Shown: positions 1 through 9,005 of the stretch, in pieces
Numbering within the stretch: the first letter of the stretch is position 1
Layout: each line of letters begins with the position of its first letter
Assembly (NCBI GenBank): GCA_017963125.1
Contig: JAGCUA010000069.1
Location: 23,723-87,722, forward strand
DNA from: a bacterium
Lineage (GTDB): Bacteria > UBP6 > UBA1177
DNA length: 64,000 nucleotides
Direction of reading: 5' to 3'
Made by a program: the position numbers and the translations under genes
Notes under the pieces: model-generated
The model's input: the letters and a program-made list of their open reading frames with translations, nothing else
Databases searched by the model: none
What the model was told of the DNA's origin: nothing

Positions 1-2274
1 TTCACTGGTTCTCTCGGTTACGACTGCGCGCACTTCTTAAACAATCTTTTCGGGATCGTTTCTTTCTACATTCCGCTCGGAATCATCGTATTCGTAACGA
101 TTTTCCTACTCAAAAAGAAACTTTGGAAACATCTCCTGCTCAACTTCGTGAACTTCGTCATGCTGCTCCCATTTTTATCAATGATATTTGATACTTTTTC
201 TTCAAGCAAGGCGAATTACGCAGGTCATTTCTTATACCAGAAATTTTTCGAAATCTATATCGGCAGAACAGGATTCATTCTTCTTTTCATCGGCTGGGCG
301 ATACTTTTCATGATCCTCACGTTCCACGTCAGTTTCTTCAAACTCTGTGCAAAAACCGGCCTGCTTCTGAAGGAGTTTCTTACAGGCAGCATGCAGGACA
401 CCAATGAAGAAAATGCCGAAAATGAAGAAGATCCGGATAAGCCGGAAGAAAAGAAAGATGAAAACGACGATCAGAACTATGTCAGCATAAATTCAGGCAT
501 TTCGATGGAAGAGATCGAAAAGACCATCGAACCGGAAAACAAAGAGGAAGAACCTCACAGAATCGAAATCAAAGGCATGGACAAATTCGACGACATTCCG
601 GAAGAAGGACCTGAAGAAGAGCCGGAAGAAAAACCCGAAAAAATACCAGCAAAAATCCCGGAAAAGACAGAAGAAGCAAAAGAACCTGAAAACATTGAAG
701 AAATTCCTAAAAACGAAGAAGTTTCCGAAGAACCTCGTCAGCAGATAGAAGTCGTTACAAGCGAACTCAACCAGACGGTAGCAACGACATCGGTTTTAAG
801 AAAACTCAAAGACTACCACCTGCCAGACGTATCGCTTCTCGTTCCGGGCGAAGACCTTGAAACTTCCGAAAAAAGGGAACAGGAAGTCAGCAACACCGGT
901 CTTATCATCGAAAAAAAGCTCCTTGAACACAAAATAAAGGTCAAAGTCCACGGTGCGACAATAGGCCCGGTAGTTACGATGTACGAAATCGAACTCGGCG
1001 AAGGTGTCAAAGTCAGCCAGGTCGAGGGAATGGCGAAGGATCTCACCGTAGCAGTCAGCGGAAAAGAAGTGCGTGTCGTCGGTTTCATCCCCGGCAAACC
1101 TTACATCGGAATCGAAATTCCCAACGAAGAAAGACTCACTATCAGACTCAAATCGATCCTTGAAAGCCCTGTCTTCAAAACTGCTTCGACAAAAGGTCTG
1201 CCGATAGCTTTGGGACTTGATGTCGCAGGCAAACCGTGTGCCGCTAACCTCAATAAAATGCCGCACGTCCTTGTAGCCGGAACGACAGGTAGCGGAAAAT
1301 CAGTCGGTATAAACAGTTTTATCATCTCCCTTCTCTACACTCTCACGCCGGATGAAGTCAAATTCATCATGATCGACCCGAAAGGAAACGAGTTCAACAT
1401 GTATGAAGGCATCCCGCACATGCTTCTTCCGGTCGTCGTAGACAGCAAAAAAGCGGCAAAAGCGCTCCAGTGGGCAGTCGTTGAAATGGACAACCGTTTC
1501 AAAACTCTGGCTGAAAACAAAGTCAAAGACATCGGCGAATACAACCAGAAAATCAATGAAATCAATAAAAATCTTGCTGCTGAAGAGAGCCATCTCAAAA
1601 AAATGCCGTTTATCGTCGTCGTTATTGACGAGTTTGCAGATTTGATGATGGTTGCCGGCAAAGAGGTCGAGATCGCAGTCGCAAGGATCGCGCAGAAAGC
1701 AAGAGCCGTCGGCATACATTTGATTATCGCAACGCAGAAACCGACGCGTGATGTCGTTACAGGACTCATCAAAAGCAACCTTCCCGTCAGGATCGCCTTC
1801 AAAGTTGCTTCAGCAATGGATTCGAGAGTCATTCTCGACACAAACGGCGCAGACGCACTGCTCGGAAACGGCGATATGCTCTACATCGCGCCCGGCACAT
1901 CGATCCCGATGCGAATCCACGGGGCTTTCGTCAGCACTCCTGAAATGGAAGCTGTCATCGACTTCATCAAACAGGAAGCGGGCGGCGACTACCATCCGGA
2001 AGACATTCTTGAAAGTTTCCAGAGCGACGGCGGCAAAAACGGAGGTTCTTCCGGAGATTCTTCGGGAAGCTCGAATGACGACGAACCGCTTTACGACGAG
2101 ATCCTCGCCTACATCATGCATACCGGCGAATGCAGTGCAAGCATGCTTCAGCGCAAATTCAAACTGGGTTACAACCGTGCGGCAAGGATCGTTGACAGAT
2201 TCGAAGAGGAAGGGATCGTAACTCCGGCGGACGGTTCGAAACCGAGAAAAGTCATCTATCCTAAAAAAGATTAG
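1..2274 (+). CDS. ftsK: DNA translocase FtsK/SpoIIIE, 5'-truncated by window edge
   Basis: Septal DNA pump that moves chromosome ends through the closing division septum. The frame is open from base 1, so the true start lies upstream. The first ~115 residues hold the last membrane segments of the FtsK anchor, including a G-x-L-G...LFGIVSFYIPLG stretch typical of FtsK. A very acidic Glu/Pro/Lys-rich linker follows (about residues 125-265). The motor domain has a Walker A motif GTTGSGKS at about residue 427 and a Walker B motif VVVIDEFADLM at about 540. The last ~60 residues form the winged-helix gamma domain (LQRKFKLGYNRAARIVDRF) that reads polar DNA sequences. The gene runs toward the minus-strand sulfatase-like gene, 26 bp away. 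I saw no rho-independent terminator between them. Confidence 0.96.
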   Translation, partial: FTGSLGYDCAHFLNNLFGIVSFYIPLGIIVFVTIFLLKKKLWKHLLLNFVNFVMLLPFLSMIFDTFSSSKANYAGHFLYQKFFEIYIGRTGFILLFIGWAILFMILTFHVSFFKLCAKTGLLLKEFLTGSMQDTNEENAENEEDPDKPEEKKDENDDQNYVSINSGISMEEIEKTIEPENKEEEPHRIEIKGMDKFDDIPEEGPEEEPEEKPEKIPAKIPEKTEEAKEPENIEEIPKNEEVSEEPRQQIEVVTSELNQTVATTSVLRKLKDYHLPDVSLLVPGEDLETSEKREQEVSNTGLIIEKKLLEHKIKVKVHGATIGPVVTMYEIELGEGVKVSQVEGMAKDLTVAVSGKEVRVVGFIPGKPYIGIEIPNEERLTIRLKSILESPVFKTASTKGLPIALGLDVAGKPCAANLNKMPHVLVAGTTGSGKSVGINSFIISLLYTLTPDEVKFIMIDPKGNEFNMYEGIPHMLLPVVVDSKKAAKALQWAVVEMDNRFKTLAENKVKDIGEYNQKINEINKNLAAEESHLKKMPFIVVVIDEFADLMMVAGKEVEIAVARIAQKARAVGIHLIIATQKPTRDVVTGLIKSNLPVRIAFKVASAMDSRVILDTNGADALLGNGDMLYIAPGTSIPMRIHGAFVSTPEMEAVIDFIKQEAGGDYHPEDILESFQSDGGKNGGSSGDSSGSSNDDEPLYDEILAYIMHTGECSASMLQRKFKLGYNRAARIVDRFEEEGIVTPADGSKPRKVIYPKKD

Positions 2275-2300
2275 TAGAACATTTCCGGCATTTCAAGGCA

Positions 2301-4163
2301 TCATCTGTCTGATCTTACTGTACTATTCAGTTCAAAATTTTTATAATTTATGAATTTTATTAGATTTTTAAGACGATTTTTATCAAGATCATCAGCAAGA
2401 TTATTGTTTTCAAGCGGATCGTTTTTGAGATCGAAGCAGTAATTTTTGCCTGTTATGTGATTAAAAAAGAATTTGTGGTTTCCGTCCAGAATGCCGCTGT
2501 GAAGATTCATCGCTCTAGTGTAGATAAAGACGGGTTTTGTTATTCCGTCAAACATGTTTTCGCCGATCCACGAACTGCCAGGTTCGATCCCCGCTAAAGC
2601 CGCAATCGTCGGGGCAACATCAAGCACTGTTGTGGGATTTGTCACTGTTTGAGGCGCGGCATCAGAGATCCCTTTCGCATAAATCAGGAACGGGATGTGA
2701 AGATTTTCATCCCAAAGGTAGTTCGGATGAATAAAGTTTCCGACTTTTCTTCCGAAAGCCTCTCCGTGATCGCTCGTTATTATAACTATCGAATTTTCCA
2801 TAATATTTTCTTTATCAAGTCTGTTCAGGAACTCTTCCATTTTTGCATTCATGTATTCCTGCGATTTGTAGTAGCGCTCCAATGAACCAAGTTTTGATGT
2901 GTCCTCGAACGGAACCTCATAAGGTGCGTGCGTCCAATATGGAAAATAAAGAGCAAAAAACGGTTTGTCTTCTGATTTAATGCCTTGAATATGGCTGAAA
3001 AAATCTTTCTGAACAATTTCTTCCTCTACTGCCGTTGCGGTGCCGAACTGCCGCTTAAAAGTTCCGTTCCTGATTATTTCAGAAGGTTCAAAAACGTAGT
3101 CGATTTTCCTGATCATTCTATTGTTTCCGAAGTTGTCGAAATCAAGGAGGACCGGCGAGAAAAAAGAAGTTGCATAGCCGTTTTTTCTGAAAACATCGAA
3201 AAGTGATTCACAATCGAACGACTCATCGGATTTTGTGATCGATTCATAATCAGTTCCGACATAATTCGAACAGAAAAGCGACAGGATAGAACGCGTTGTC
3301 GCCGGGAAAACAGTTCTGTGAGAGACAAAACTTATTGATTTCTCTGACAAATCTTCAAGAAACAAAAATTTGCTGTTTTTGTCGTTACCGAGCGGGGTTC
3401 TCTCGAAAGCGGTGCTTTCCAAAACAATCAAAATCACATTCTTCCCTTTTGTCGCACCGAAATCGAAGTCAACTTTCGGAAAAGCACCATTTTCATCAGC
3501 AATTCCGGGATATTCCGCCTTTTCAGGCTCAGTATCAAGAGGCAAATAGTAATTCTTTAAAATCCTTGTCGAAAAATATTCAAAAACAGGACTTTTTCCA
3601 AGGCCTACAGTAGCTTCAAACGGCAGAAACGCCGTGACAAGACAAAAAACTGCATTTACCGCCAGAAGAATTGAAATAACGCGGCAGGAAAAAGGTTTGA
3701 TAATGTAAGTTTTCTTTTTAATGACAAAAAGCAAAGCGATAAAAATCAAAAAGAAACATGAAAAAATCTTTCCTATTAAAAAAGGATTCAAGGCAAAAGC
3801 ATAGTAACTTGCAATTTCATTTGAATCATAAACAAGAAATCTTGCCAATCCGAGGTTGGTAAACCCACGGAAATATTGAAAGATCGGGAAATCATACAAA
3901 AGGAACAAGCCAAACAGAAAAAGCAGCATGAAAGTCAACAGGTTAAACAGCTTGAATTTATTGGCAAAATCCCATACTTTAAAAAATATGAAAAGGAGAA
4001 TGAAATCAAACGAAACCAAAATCAATGAAAACGGAAAAACAAACAAAACAGGAAAATGATCCGGAACCGAATAAAGATACTGAAGCGCTGCAAGAACTTT
4101 GCATATAAGAATTAGAAGATAGGAAATCGTGAGGAAATACCGGGAGTTAGTTGTCAGCTTCAT
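2301..4163 (-). CDS. Membrane-anchored sulfatase/LTA-synthase-like phosphotransferase
   Basis: Alkaline-phosphatase-superfamily enzyme on a multi-pass membrane anchor, with the layout of lipoteichoic acid synthases and phosphoethanolamine or phosphoglycerol transferases. Five or so hydrophobic segments fill the first ~200 residues. The extracytoplasmic domain opens with NVILIVLES (metal-binding Glu). It continues with FPATTRSIL, where a Thr is the likely nucleophile, a HAPYEVPF motif, and ITSDHGEAFG, whose Asp/His are metal ligands. I chose the ATG at 4163; a TTG at 4181 is also in frame. The start overlaps the end of lgt by 17 bp, so the two are probably co-transcribed. The substrate is unknown: the sequence supports modification of an envelope glycan or lipid but does not separate sulfatase from phosphotransferase. 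Confidence 0.8.
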   Translation of the reverse strand: MKLTTNSRYFLTISYLLILICKVLAALQYLYSVPDHFPVLFVFPFSLILVSFDFILLFIFFKVWDFANKFKLFNLLTFMLLFLFGLFLLYDFPIFQYFRGFTNLGLARFLVYDSNEIASYYAFALNPFLIGKIFSCFFLIFIALLFVIKKKTYIIKPFSCRVISILLAVNAVFCLVTAFLPFEATVGLGKSPVFEYFSTRILKNYYLPLDTEPEKAEYPGIADENGAFPKVDFDFGATKGKNVILIVLESTAFERTPLGNDKNSKFLFLEDLSEKSISFVSHRTVFPATTRSILSLFCSNYVGTDYESITKSDESFDCESLFDVFRKNGYATSFFSPVLLDFDNFGNNRMIRKIDYVFEPSEIIRNGTFKRQFGTATAVEEEIVQKDFFSHIQGIKSEDKPFFALYFPYWTHAPYEVPFEDTSKLGSLERYYKSQEYMNAKMEEFLNRLDKENIMENSIVIITSDHGEAFGRKVGNFIHPNYLWDENLHIPFLIYAKGISDAAPQTVTNPTTVLDVAPTIAALAGIEPGSSWIGENMFDGITKPVFIYTRAMNLHSGILDGNHKFFFNHITGKNYCFDLKNDPLENNNLADDLDKNRLKNLIKFINYKNFELNSTVRSDR

Positions 4164-5004
4164 TCTTGAAAGATTCCGCAATTTCTTTTCTGTTTTTGAT
4201 AAAAAAGAATAAACTTACCGCGACCATCACAAGAGCGATCCACTGCGACATCGAGAGATATCCCCACAACTCCCTGGGATCGATCCTGAAAAATTCGATT
4301 ATGAAGCGGCCTATCCCATACAGCAACATCTGTGCAAAAAAATAAAAATAAGGACAGCGGATCTTGTTTTTACAAAAAAAGATCAACAAAAACAGGAAGA
4401 TAATAAATCCATAAGCGAAAGAGAAAAGTTGTGTCGGAAGAAGCGGAACAGTCGTATTCTCAACAATCAAGTCAGGAAAATTTTTTTTCAATTCCCGAAA
4501 AGCAAGACTTCTCTGCGGAAACGAAATTCCGAAAGTTTCATTCGGTATTCCGTAACAACATCCATCCAAAAAACAGCCTATACGCCAAATTGCAAAAAAC
4601 AAAGAGCTGGATATTGCTGAAATATTGAGAAATTCAGACAATGACTTTCGTTTAAATATATAATTTGCGAACCAGATTCCGAAAATTGAACCCAGATAAC
4701 CGCCGAACATAACCTTTCCTCTGGGGTTCAGCGGATTGAAAGCCTGAAGAATCAAGGTGGAAACAGGGTATTCAGCCAAATATTTGTCGGATACTGTTCC
4801 GTCGAGAAAAATACTGAACAGCGTTCCGATCAATAGTCCGAAATACATCGCAAAAAGCGGTATAAACCAACTTTTCAACAGCTTGATCGAGCGGATTTTG
4901 AGCAGAATGATGAATGTCACGAAATATAGCGCAAGTGCTATATTCTGCACGGAAAAAAAATTACCTCTATAATTTTGATAAACTAAAAATATTTGCTTTA
5001 ACAT
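4147..5004 (-). CDS. lgt: Prolipoprotein diacylglyceryl transferase
   Basis: Inner-membrane enzyme that transfers diacylglycerol from phosphatidylglycerol to the lipobox cysteine of prolipoproteins, the first step of lipoprotein maturation. At 285 residues it has the family's usual length and multi-spanning profile. Recognisable Lgt blocks are YLGSIFGIWFANYIF, WRIGCFLDGCCYG (the conserved R-x-G-C-F-x-x-G-C-x-x-G region), PTQLFSFAYG and GIGRFIIEFFRID. It sits 25 bp after the antiporter gene and overlaps the next gene, so it belongs to the minus-strand run that starts near 8937. Its job fits the unusually many lipoproteins encoded in this window. Confidence 0.94.
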   Translation of the reverse strand: MLKQIFLVYQNYRGNFFSVQNIALALYFVTFIILLKIRSIKLLKSWFIPLFAMYFGLLIGTLFSIFLDGTVSDKYLAEYPVSTLILQAFNPLNPRGKVMFGGYLGSIFGIWFANYIFKRKSLSEFLNISAISSSLFFAIWRIGCFLDGCCYGIPNETFGISFPQRSLAFRELKKNFPDLIVENTTVPLLPTQLFSFAYGFIIFLFLLIFFCKNKIRCPYFYFFAQMLLYGIGRFIIEFFRIDPRELWGYLSMSQWIALVMVAVSLFFFIKNRKEIAESFKNEADN

Positions 5005-5029
5005 AGATCCTCACCTTCCTCTGTTTATT

Positions 5030-6313
5030 TCACAACCTTATGCGGTCAGCCTTGTGCTTTTCAATGACAGCAAAAACCTTTTTCGTGGTGAGTCCCTGGA
5101 CCACGATCGTAAAATACATCGTCACGCTAGTTACTATGATCACGACATAGTAGTTTGAGGGTGTAAGAAATTCGGCTGTGCTGAGTGCCAGTGCCAGCGA
5201 AAGGCCCCCTTTGAGCGCGCTCCAGGTCATGAGCGAGGTAAATTCCATCGTGTTGTAACGGTTCGGGATCTTGTGTTTTCCGATGATAAGAGCTGAAGTG
5301 CCGACACCGAGAAAACGCGCTGCCATATTTATAAGAATCGCTCCGAAAACAAGTGCTGCAATCAGCGGATGGTGCGGCAGACTCAGCACTGCGCATCCTA
5401 TCAGAATGAAGAGGATGTTGTTGAGCAGCGTATCTGCCAGATGCCAGAAATCCTCATACCAGTCCTTGGGATCCACGACCTTGCGCCACTCCTCGTATCT
5501 GGCCATGTTCTTCGAGAAATATATCCCGCACACTACGGAAGCGATAACGCCGGAGCATCCTAAAGCCTCGCAGATTATATATGCCGCAACGACATCGAGA
5601 AGGCTTATCAGGATGTGCAGCATCGGATTGTTGCTGGCACGCAGAAGCCTGAACATAAGGAAGGAAACCGCAAGTCCTATCGCCACCGCGCCAAGAAGCT
5701 CCTTCGCCATAAGCACAGGAAAGCTAAGATCCGAAACGTCGTTGACGATATTTTTGACGCACACAAAAACGGCGACACCGGTTCCGTCGTTAAAAAGCGA
5801 CTCTCCCTCGATGACGGTCGATACGTTTTTGGAAAGCCCCGCCTTTTTGAGAATGCTCGTCGCCGCGATCGGGTCGGTAGGCGAAACTATGCAGCCGAGC
5901 AGTATGCAGAGCCATATTGAAAAATCGAGACCGATAAGATAAGCAAATAGATAGAATATTCCTCCGTAGACAAAGGACGAAATTACAGTTGAAAGCAGTG
6001 CGAGCAGGCTTATCGACTTGATGTTTTTCACGAAGCGGTTGAAGTTGACTCCGCTCGCGCCAGAAAAGAGCATGAAGCACAGGATCCCGTTCATCAGGAA
6101 TTCCTGGAAATTGAAATCGGCTATCCTGCCTACCATACTTGTCTCGAAATCAATGAAACCCAAGGCTTCAAGTATCTTCACGAAGCCTGCTATAAGAAAT
6201 GAAAAAAGCACAAGGGCTATATCATTCGATATTTTCAAGGTTTTTTCGTTGAATACAGTGATCGCGACGATCATGAAAAGTATGAAAAGCACTCCTGACA
6301 GCATGTGTTCCAT
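5030..6313 (-). CDS. CPA1-family Na+/H+ antiporter (NhaP-like)
   Basis: Monovalent cation/proton antiporter of the inner membrane with about 12 hydrophobic segments. Family marks are the CIVSPTDPIAATSIL segment (unwound helix region) and ESLFNDGTGVAVFV, whose Asn-Asp pair is the ion-binding signature of electroneutral CPA1 exchangers. I chose ATG 6313 because it has GGAAG 7 bases upstream and lies 19 bp after the trkA stop. An earlier in-frame codon at 6352 would overlap trkA. The short cytoplasmic tail carries no RCK domain, and the adjacent TrkA-like protein may supply that function. Cation preference (Na+ or K+) cannot be read from the sequence. Confidence 0.88.
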   Translation of the reverse strand: MEHMLSGVLFILFMIVAITVFNEKTLKISNDIALVLFSFLIAGFVKILEALGFIDFETSMVGRIADFNFQEFLMNGILCFMLFSGASGVNFNRFVKNIKSISLLALLSTVISSFVYGGIFYLFAYLIGLDFSIWLCILLGCIVSPTDPIAATSILKKAGLSKNVSTVIEGESLFNDGTGVAVFVCVKNIVNDVSDLSFPVLMAKELLGAVAIGLAVSFLMFRLLRASNNPMLHILISLLDVVAAYIICEALGCSGVIASVVCGIYFSKNMARYEEWRKVVDPKDWYEDFWHLADTLLNNILFILIGCAVLSLPHHPLIAALVFGAILINMAARFLGVGTSALIIGKHKIPNRYNTMEFTSLMTWSALKGGLSLALALSTAEFLTPSNYYVVIIVTSVTMYFTIVVQGLTTKKVFAVIEKHKADRIRL

Positions 6314-6332
6314 ATTACAACTTCCGCAAATA

Positions 6333-7700
6333 CTATCCGACAATATCGGCAAGGCTCAGGATCCTGTGTTCCGCCGAAACAACTATAACATGATCTCCCG
6401 GCAGGATCTTCGAGTTTCCGCCGGCGATCTCGACAGAGCCGCCGCGCATGATGACTGCGATCAGGATGCCCGGTTTCAGCTTGAAAGACTCATCCCTGAA
6501 CAGTATCCCCTGCAGCTTGAAATCAGTTCCGACCTCGAATTCCGCAGCCTCTACCGATCCGGAATTAAGGGCATAGAGCCATTTCATCGAACCGCAGGTC
6601 TCGTCAGTTGCGTTGTCAATCAGGCGTACATCCTTGATTATATCGATAAGCGCCACATCCTGCGTCGAAAAAACATGGTTGATGCCGCTTTTTTTAAGCA
6701 TCGTTTCATAATCGATATTTTTAATTACAGCAGCGATCCTGCCAGTTCCGAAGGACTTCGCGAACATCGATATTACAAGGTTTTCCTCATCACGGCTGGT
6801 TGCAGCGACACATGCGTCCGCCCCTTTCAGCTCCTTTTCCATGAGCTCCGAATCCGTTCCGTCGCCGTTGACGATATCCGCCTTCGGAAAACACTCGAGC
6901 ATCTGACGGCAGCGCACCTCGTCATTGTCGATGACCGTAACTTTGATCCCGCGCCTGAGCAGAATCCCCGTCATATAGTAACCGACATTGCTCGCACCGA
7001 CTATAACGGCCTTTTTCAGCCTTCTCTCTGTGATCCTCAGCTTATTCAGCGTTTTTTCCATATCCGCTTCAGCCGCGACGAAGACGATCTTGTCTCCTGT
7101 TTTGATCGCATCCTTTCCTGACGGGGTAAAAACTCTGCCTCCGCGGTCAATAGCGCAGATAAGTATCTTTGCATCAAGCACCTTTTGTACTGCGGGGAGC
7201 TTCACACCGGACAAGATCCCGTTTTCGCATATCTCGACAGCAGAGAGATGAACGGCTCCGTTTCCGAACACCTCACGTTCTACAGTCTCAACGTAGCGCA
7301 GCATCTTGATCCCTACCTCGGCTGCCGCCCTGTCAGGATTGATCAGAAGATCGACACCAAGTTCACTAGTCATAAAACTTATCTCTTTTTCGTATTCAGG
7401 ACTCCTGACAGCCGCTATCGTGCGCTTTACCCCGAGTTTTTTAGCCGCACTGCAGCACAAAATGTTCGTTTCGTCGTTCTTCGTTACCGCTACAAACACT
7501 GAAGCCGAATCGATACCGCATTTTCTGAGCAGCCCGGAACAGCACCCGTTGCCGACATAGCCGTTGCAGTCAAATGCATCGGTAATGGCGTCAATCTTCT
7601 CAGGAGAGCGGTCAATAACCACAAGATCGTAACCTTCTTCGGTGATATGCTTTGCAAGCGCGAACCCGACCTTGCTGGCTCCGACAATTATTACTCTCAT
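6333..7700 (-). CDS. trkA: TrkA-like double RCK potassium-transport regulator
   Basis: Cytoplasmic nucleotide-binding regulator with two RCK_N-RCK_C halves. The first begins at residue 1 (IIVGASKVGFALAKH) and the second near residue 227 (AVIVGASNVGYYMTGILL), each a G-x-S-x-V-G Rossmann start followed by an acidic strand end (VVIDR and VTVIDND). Each half ends in a TrkA_C-like beta domain. At 455 residues it matches TrkA of the Trk/Ktr K+ uptake systems. No trkH/ktrB channel gene is in the window. The next gene is a CPA1 antiporter 19 bp downstream, so it may gate that protein instead. A good RBS (GAGGG) precedes the ATG. Confidence 0.88.
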   Translation of the reverse strand: MRVIIVGASKVGFALAKHITEEGYDLVVIDRSPEKIDAITDAFDCNGYVGNGCCSGLLRKCGIDSASVFVAVTKNDETNILCCSAAKKLGVKRTIAAVRSPEYEKEISFMTSELGVDLLINPDRAAAEVGIKMLRYVETVEREVFGNGAVHLSAVEICENGILSGVKLPAVQKVLDAKILICAIDRGGRVFTPSGKDAIKTGDKIVFVAAEADMEKTLNKLRITERRLKKAVIVGASNVGYYMTGILLRRGIKVTVIDNDEVRCRQMLECFPKADIVNGDGTDSELMEKELKGADACVAATSRDEENLVISMFAKSFGTGRIAAVIKNIDYETMLKKSGINHVFSTQDVALIDIIKDVRLIDNATDETCGSMKWLYALNSGSVEAAEFEVGTDFKLQGILFRDESFKLKPGILIAVIMRGGSVEIAGGNSKILPGDHVIVVSAEHRILSLADIVG

Positions 7701-7727
7701 ATTTTCCCTCTCATACCTTGCAAAACT

Positions 7728-8846
7728 TTACTGCCACTTCTTTTCAGCTTCGGAAAGAATTCGCATAAGCGACTGATTATTTTGAGATTTTGCGATATCA
7801 AGCGCGGTTTTTCCGTCGACTTGTCTGAGCGTCGGGTCGGCACCGAGCTCGAGAAGTTTTTTTGCAACGGAAAACAGGTCATGCTTAACTGCATAAATCA
7901 AAGCGGTATTTCCGAAATCATCGGTCGCATCGACATTGAACTTTTTCACAAGAAGGTACGAAGCAAGATCCTGCTTTTTAGCTTCCATCGCAATCATAAG
8001 CGCCGTTTTTCCGCCCTGGAATTTGTGGTTGAAATCTGCGTTTGCACCTGATTTCAAAAGAACGAGTGCCGCATCCAAATGATTGTTGTGCACCGCCATT
8101 ACAAAAAGATTGGCCTTCGGATTTTTGAAGTATTTTCCGTTCGGGTCGGCACCGTTTTCAAGAATAAGTTTCACAACTTCGGTATACCCTTTTTCGACCG
8201 CGATGACTATTGCCGCCTTTCCGTTTTTATCTTTTGTGTTTACGTCAGCACCTTCCGAAACAAGAGTTTTGACGGCTTTCGCGTCACCCTTCTCCACCGC
8301 GTTTATGAAATCCATCGGAAGAGTATTCTTTTTGCTCAGGATCCTGTATGTTTCCTGCGCTCTCGCGTCGATCGCGTAGTCGAGAGCCGTCTTCCCCGCT
8401 TTGGAATGTTTCTTTTCGTCGAAACCCATTTTAAGCAGTTTGTTCATAAGTTCTGCATTGTTTGCTTCAGCGGCATACATCAAAGTATCCTTTCCGGCAG
8501 AATCTTCAGTTTTGATCTCGGCTCCGGCCGCAAGCAGCATTTCAACAAGCTTTTTGTTTTTCAGCGAAATCGCATGCAGAAGCGCTGTTTTTCCGTCAGG
8601 CCCTTTGAGCTCAAGGTTGACACCGTTTTTGATGAAAAACTCAGTCATCGCGACATCACCCGAAGTGACAGCGGTAACAAAAAGAGGCCAGTCCTCATCA
8701 ACGAAATTGATGTCGGCACCTTTCGCGAACACTTCCGTTGCAGTTTTTACATTTCCAGCCTGAACCGCAGCCGCAAAAGACTCATTCAACTCATCGGCAA
8801 AAAGAAAAAACGAAAAAAATATTAAAAAAAGTAAAAATTTTTTCAT
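7728..8846 (-). CDS. Exported ankyrin-repeat protein
   Basis: A 372-residue protein with an N-terminal signal peptide (hydrophobic stretch LLFLIFFSFFLFA, cleavage probably after ADE or FAD). About ten ankyrin repeats follow, with the usual D-x-x-G-x-T-A-L-x-x-A and L-L-x-x-G-A-x-x-x pattern. It lacks a lipobox and a membrane anchor, so a periplasmic scaffold is likely; binding partner unknown. The start ATG has a strong AAGGAGG site. It is the first gene of the minus-strand run 2301-8846 and has a clear sigma70-type promoter at 8937-8964. An octamer-repeat element sits in the predicted leader. It resembles the C-terminal part of the protein at 27393-30269. Confidence 0.85.
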   Translation of the reverse strand: MKKFLLFLIFFSFFLFADELNESFAAAVQAGNVKTATEVFAKGADINFVDEDWPLFVTAVTSGDVAMTEFFIKNGVNLELKGPDGKTALLHAISLKNKKLVEMLLAAGAEIKTEDSAGKDTLMYAAEANNAELMNKLLKMGFDEKKHSKAGKTALDYAIDARAQETYRILSKKNTLPMDFINAVEKGDAKAVKTLVSEGADVNTKDKNGKAAIVIAVEKGYTEVVKLILENGADPNGKYFKNPKANLFVMAVHNNHLDAALVLLKSGANADFNHKFQGGKTALMIAMEAKKQDLASYLLVKKFNVDATDDFGNTALIYAVKHDLFSVAKKLLELGADPTLRQVDGKTALDIAKSQNNQSLMRILSEAEKKWQ

Positions 8847-8865
8847 TAAGCCTCCTTTTTCTTTC

Positions 8866-8925
8866 CCGCGCCGTGTCGTCGTAACGACGTGACAACGTGA
8901 CGCCGATGGCGCGGTGTCGGCGCGG
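8866..8925. repeat. Octamer-phased CG element A, flanked by inverted repeats
   Basis: A perfect 8-bp inverted repeat, CCGCGCCG at 8866-8873 and CGGCGCGG at 8918-8925, encloses 44 bp. On the plus strand CG dinucleotides recur exactly every 8 bp (8872, 8880, 8888, 8896, 8904, 8912). Read on the minus strand, the core is GGCGTCAC-GTTGTCAC-GTCGTTAC plus a GACGACAC unit. It lies directly downstream of the predicted transcription start of the ankyrin gene and would be a folded leader in that mRNA. Its closest relative is element B (27267-27326). Confidence 0.7.
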
Positions 8926-8936
8926 AAAACCAGAGC

Positions 8937-8964
8937 ATTATAACAAAAAATTTTATTGCTTCAA
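8937..8964 (-). promoter_or_regulatory. Sigma70-type promoter for ankyrin/trkA/antiporter/lgt run
   Basis: On the minus strand TTGAAG (8959-8964) and a perfect TATAAT (8937-8942) are separated by 16 bp. Transcription would start near 8929, giving a leader of about 83 nt that begins with element A and ends with the AAGGAGG site of the ankyrin gene. Confidence 0.65.
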
Positions 8965-9005
8965 AAATTATGGTAAAGACAAGCGACTTTTTTGGGGAGA
9001 GAAAA

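Noticed and set aside
6018..7121. A 367-codon open frame on the plus strand opposite the antiporter and trkA genes
   Set aside because: It is antisense to two clear protein families, has no domain-like sequence and comes from codon bias of the real genes.
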